In this document: in pieces, positions 61,958 through 64,000 of the stretch
How the letters are laid out: each line of letters begins with the position of its first letter
Position numbering within the stretch: the stretch's first letter is position 1
Assembly: GCA_037190805.1 (NCBI GenBank)
Contig: JBBCJR010000010.1
Location: forward strand, 62,001-126,000
DNA length: 64,000 nt
Origin: JBBCJR01 sp037190805
Lineage (GTDB): Bacteria; Pseudomonadota; Alphaproteobacteria; Sphingomonadales; Sphingomonadaceae
Reading direction: 5' to 3'
Made by a program: the position numbers and the translations under genes
The notes under the pieces: generated by a model
What the model was told of the DNA's origin: nothing
The model's database searches: none
The model's input: only the letters and a program-made list of their open reading frames with translations

Positions 61958-62506
61958 ATGAACAAAATATCGGAGGGCATCCTCTCGCGCCTGCTCGACC
62001 ATATTCCGCAACCGGGCAAAATGCTCGAGGTGGGATCAGGATCGGGCCACATTTCCGTTGAGTTGGCACGACGCCGGCCGAACGTGTCAATTACCCTGAA
62101 CGAAATCAAATTATCTCGCCTCGCTCTCAGCGTGATCAACGCCTGGCGAAGAGGCGTTTTCCCGCGCATCGCACCGGGTAACATCACGAGAAAAAATTTG
62201 AGACGTCGGTACGATCTCGTGTGGAGTTCCGGCCTGATCCAATGCTTCCCACCCCATGAGCATGCCGATTTCGTCCAACGGCTTTCTTCATTAGGAAGAA
62301 AAACCCTGCTCGTTTTTCCGGATGTCATCGAAAAGCAAATCGCAGTCGGAAGGACGGACGCGGAGGCTCGTTTGGGAGATGAGGGCTGCCTGGAATATCC
62401 GGTGCGGGACGAATCTCTGGGAAACAACGTCATTGAACGTGGGGTCATAGATAATTCACTTGAAATGCTTGGCTTTCGGCTCCTGTATGTCATCATTGAA
62501 GCTTAG
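61958..62506 (+). CDS. Class I SAM-dependent methyltransferase (small)
   Basis: A 182-residue methyltransferase. Motif I is MLEVGSGSGHISVELARR (about 22-39), then ITLNEIKLSRLAL and YDLVWSSGLIQCFPP as motifs II and IV. ATG at 61958 is chosen; an in-frame GTG at 61949 is possible. It is 48 bases after the GT4 gene and its last 20 bases overlap the Wzx-like gene. It may methylate a sugar of the glycan. Confidence 0.82.
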   Translation: MNKISEGILSRLLDHIPQPGKMLEVGSGSGHISVELARRRPNVSITLNEIKLSRLALSVINAWRRGVFPRIAPGNITRKNLRRRYDLVWSSGLIQCFPPHEHADFVQRLSSLGRKTLLVFPDVIEKQIAVGRTDAEARLGDEGCLEYPVRDESLGNNVIERGVIDNSLEMLGFRLLYVIIEA

Positions 62507-63722
62507 AAGATTTTTTCTCGCGGTTCTGGTCCAGCTATTCTCGCTTGGCGCGCTTTTTCTTTTCTTCATTGTGCTTCAAAAAAAGCTACCAGCGGCGGAA
62601 GTCGAGATCGTGATGATCTTCACATCTTTCGCGATTTTGTTCACCTGTGCGATGAACCTGGGCGGAGAATATCGCTTTCTGGCAAACTCCGCAGCTGGCC
62701 TGACGAGTCTGAGCGCCGCCCTGCCGCCGCCCCGCATAATGTATTATGGCGGGGTAGCGGTGCTGGGTGTTTTCCTGACGGCGCTGTTCGGCGGCCACCT
62801 GATCGCACAACACCCGCTCTTCTCCACAGCCGCGCTGATCTGCTATTTCCTGTCACAGATCGTCTTTAATCATCTGAGTTTTCTGCTTGTCGCACGGCAC
62901 AGGAACCACCGGCTGCTTCTCATCAATTTGATCGGAGCCGTCACGATGGTTGTGCCGCTCTGGCTGGTAAACAACTTGCAGCTCCCTGTCGTGCTGATGA
63001 CCATGGCCGGTTCGGCCTTTATCAAGGTGTCGCTGCTGTCCTATGATTTGTGGTCCAATCCGGTGGATTGCGTCAGGGCCCCACTAGAGGCGCGGAACGA
63101 CACCGACAGAATCTTCGTTCGCAGATATTTCGTTGCTTCAATTGGGACGCCTATTGGCTATCTGATTGCATTCTTCTCAAACAGCGCAATCGCCATTCAT
63201 CACAGCACGGCCGAGACGGTGGCAATCCTGTTGTCCTATCGAGTTCTTAATCAGGCGCTTACCTTCTCGACAGCCATTGTCTCACCGATTTTCTACCGAT
63301 ATGCTGTCGCGGAACGACGCGACCTTGGTGCGGCCTTCAAATGGCTGTTACCGGCGGGCGGGGTTTCTATCGCCCTTCCTTATGTTTTTGTCGTCGTCAT
63401 GCCGCCCGGTCAGTGGGCCATCGCCAAAATCTTCCTGACCGTGTCAGTCGAGCATGCAACTTATATTCTGTTCTGGCTGCTGCCAGCGTTGCTGGGCGGG
63501 ATGGTGACAGGCGTTTTTTTTCATTCCTTCGTTGCCATTGGTGGCGTCGCGGCTCGTAATGCCCTGCTCGGTATCCGCTTGCTGCTAGTTTTCGCCATTT
63601 GCGGTCTTGGATTGGCGGGGGTGAAAATCCGTGTATTTGAAGCGCTTGTGGTTATCGACACGCTCATAGCAGGCGCGTACGCAGTCCTCCTCTTGCGACG
63701 GATATCCTCCCCCGCACAATGA
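62487..63722 (+). CDS. Wzx-like polysaccharide flippase
   Basis: A 411-residue membrane protein with about twelve helices and basic loops, of the MOP (Wzx/MurJ) type by topology: RRFFLAVLVQLFSLGALFLFF, NLGGEYRFLANSAAG, RRYFVASIGTPIGYLIAFFSNSAIAIHHSTAE and SYRVLNQALTFSTAIVSPIFYRYA, the last like the PL...A/R region of Wzx. ATG at 62487 overlaps the methyltransferase gene. It should flip the lipid-linked repeat unit to the periplasm. Confidence 0.78.
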   Translation: MSSLKLRRFFLAVLVQLFSLGALFLFFIVLQKKLPAAEVEIVMIFTSFAILFTCAMNLGGEYRFLANSAAGLTSLSAALPPPRIMYYGGVAVLGVFLTALFGGHLIAQHPLFSTAALICYFLSQIVFNHLSFLLVARHRNHRLLLINLIGAVTMVVPLWLVNNLQLPVVLMTMAGSAFIKVSLLSYDLWSNPVDCVRAPLEARNDTDRIFVRRYFVASIGTPIGYLIAFFSNSAIAIHHSTAETVAILLSYRVLNQALTFSTAIVSPIFYRYAVAERRDLGAAFKWLLPAGGVSIALPYVFVVVMPPGQWAIAKIFLTVSVEHATYILFWLLPALLGGMVTGVFFHSFVAIGGVAARNALLGIRLLLVFAICGLGLAGVKIRVFEALVVIDTLIAGAYAVLLLRRISSPAQ

Positions 63723-63737
63723 ATGGGCAGACCAGGT

Positions 63738-64000
63738 ATGATAGAGAAGTACCAGAACTATACCGAGTTTAAGCAGGATATTTGGTCGTCCGTGCGCCAG
63801 CTAGGCCGCCACGACCCCCGGATGAAAGGCTTTCGACAGTTCCGGCGTATCCACGCCGCCCCCGTTACCGTTGTTGATCTGGGCTGTGGTGACGGTTCTT
63901 TCCTGCGAACCTTGCCCCTTTCCCAGGCGCATCACCGGATTGGCGTCGATTTTTCCTGGAAGAATCAGGCATCGCCGGGAATCGAGTTCCACAATGGCGA
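63738..64000 (+). CDS. SAM-dependent methyltransferase, truncated by the window end
   Basis: A partial frame of 87 codons starting MIEKYQNYTEFKQDIWSS and containing motif I, VVDLGCGDGSFLR (about residues 45-57), and the acidic residue after strand 2 (IGVDFS). It runs off the right edge. An in-frame ATG at 63723 is a longer alternative start. Sixteen bases after the flippase gene, so it belongs to the polysaccharide cluster. Confidence 0.82.
   Translation, partial: MIEKYQNYTEFKQDIWSSVRQLGRHDPRMKGFRQFRRIHAAPVTVVDLGCGDGSFLRTLPLSQAHHRIGVDFSWKNQASPGIEFHNG

Noticed and set aside
1..64000. CRISPR array or intact prophage
   Set aside because: No regularly spaced identical repeats, no integrase and no phage structural genes were seen on either strand.

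Overview
The window reads as a chromosomal segment of a GC-rich alphaproteobacterium, most likely a sphingomonad. The basis is a PEP-CTERM protein with the PExPxxWAMMITGFGLVGxxLRRR sorting tail common in Sphingomonadales, the order DUF3576 lipoprotein-leuS-lptE-holA, a GapR-free but typical rpmI-rplT-pheST block, cobS/cobT, a ScfR-type regulator and an AsmA protein. Genes are dense, many overlap by ATGA/GTGA, and GTG or TTG starts are frequent. Two tRNA genes are present (Gly-GCC, Thr-UGU). No CRISPR array, rRNA or intact mobile element was seen.

Layout. (1) 32-6649, minus strand: a sulfide/persulfide oxidation operon: metallo-beta-lactamase persulfide dioxygenase, two half-size YeeE/YedE transporters, a DUF442-sulfide:quinone oxidoreductase fusion, a TauE/SafE exporter and cytochrome bd oxidase cydAB. 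(2) 6738-9297, plus strand, divergent from it: 1-Cys peroxiredoxin, ArsR regulator, a half-Lgt/TlpA thioredoxin fusion and a DsbA-like protein. (3) 9466-13479: two tandem paralogous secreted amidohydrolases and an unknown secreted protein. (4) 13652-14287: PEP-CTERM protein, followed by a decayed inverted partial copy of itself. (5) 14759-18915: dctA, ssb, yggS-like, a thiamine-phosphate-synthase-like gene and a secreted probable barrel protein. (6) 19168-35163: core housekeeping genes (leuS, lptE, holA, asmA-like, rpmI, rplT, pheST, DUF4197, priA, Trm112-like, LON domain, thioredoxin-TPR, tRNA-Gly). (7) 35324-43911: nhaA, a methyltransferase, a TonB receptor with a His-rich loop divergent from a MerC gene across a Zur-like palindrome, tRNA-Thr, bolA, a J-domain protein, cobS and cobT. 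(8) 43908-52613: glpK, mscL, lemA, two TPM-domain genes, NUDIX, EamA transporter, ScfR-like regulator and an LplT-like MFS carrier. (9) From about 52.6 kb the sequence becomes visibly AT-richer: a decayed IS5-family transposase marks the border of a surface-polysaccharide cluster (Wzz-like, wecB, WecG/TagA, CgeB-like transferase, an unknown toroid-like protein, Wzy-like, pyruvyltransferase, GT4, methyltransferase, Wzx-like and a truncated methyltransferase running off the end).

The most coherent system is the first 9.3 kb. The SQR-like enzyme should pass electrons from sulfide to quinone, cytochrome bd (a sulfide-tolerant oxidase in studied bacteria) should reoxidise the quinol, the dioxygenase should oxidise the persulfide product, and the YeeE/TauE carriers should move sulfur species. 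The divergent ArsR/peroxiredoxin/thioredoxin arm probably senses and repairs sulfur or peroxide stress. The polysaccharide cluster implies a ManNAc-containing, pyruvylated glycan. These functional links are inferred from families and gene order.
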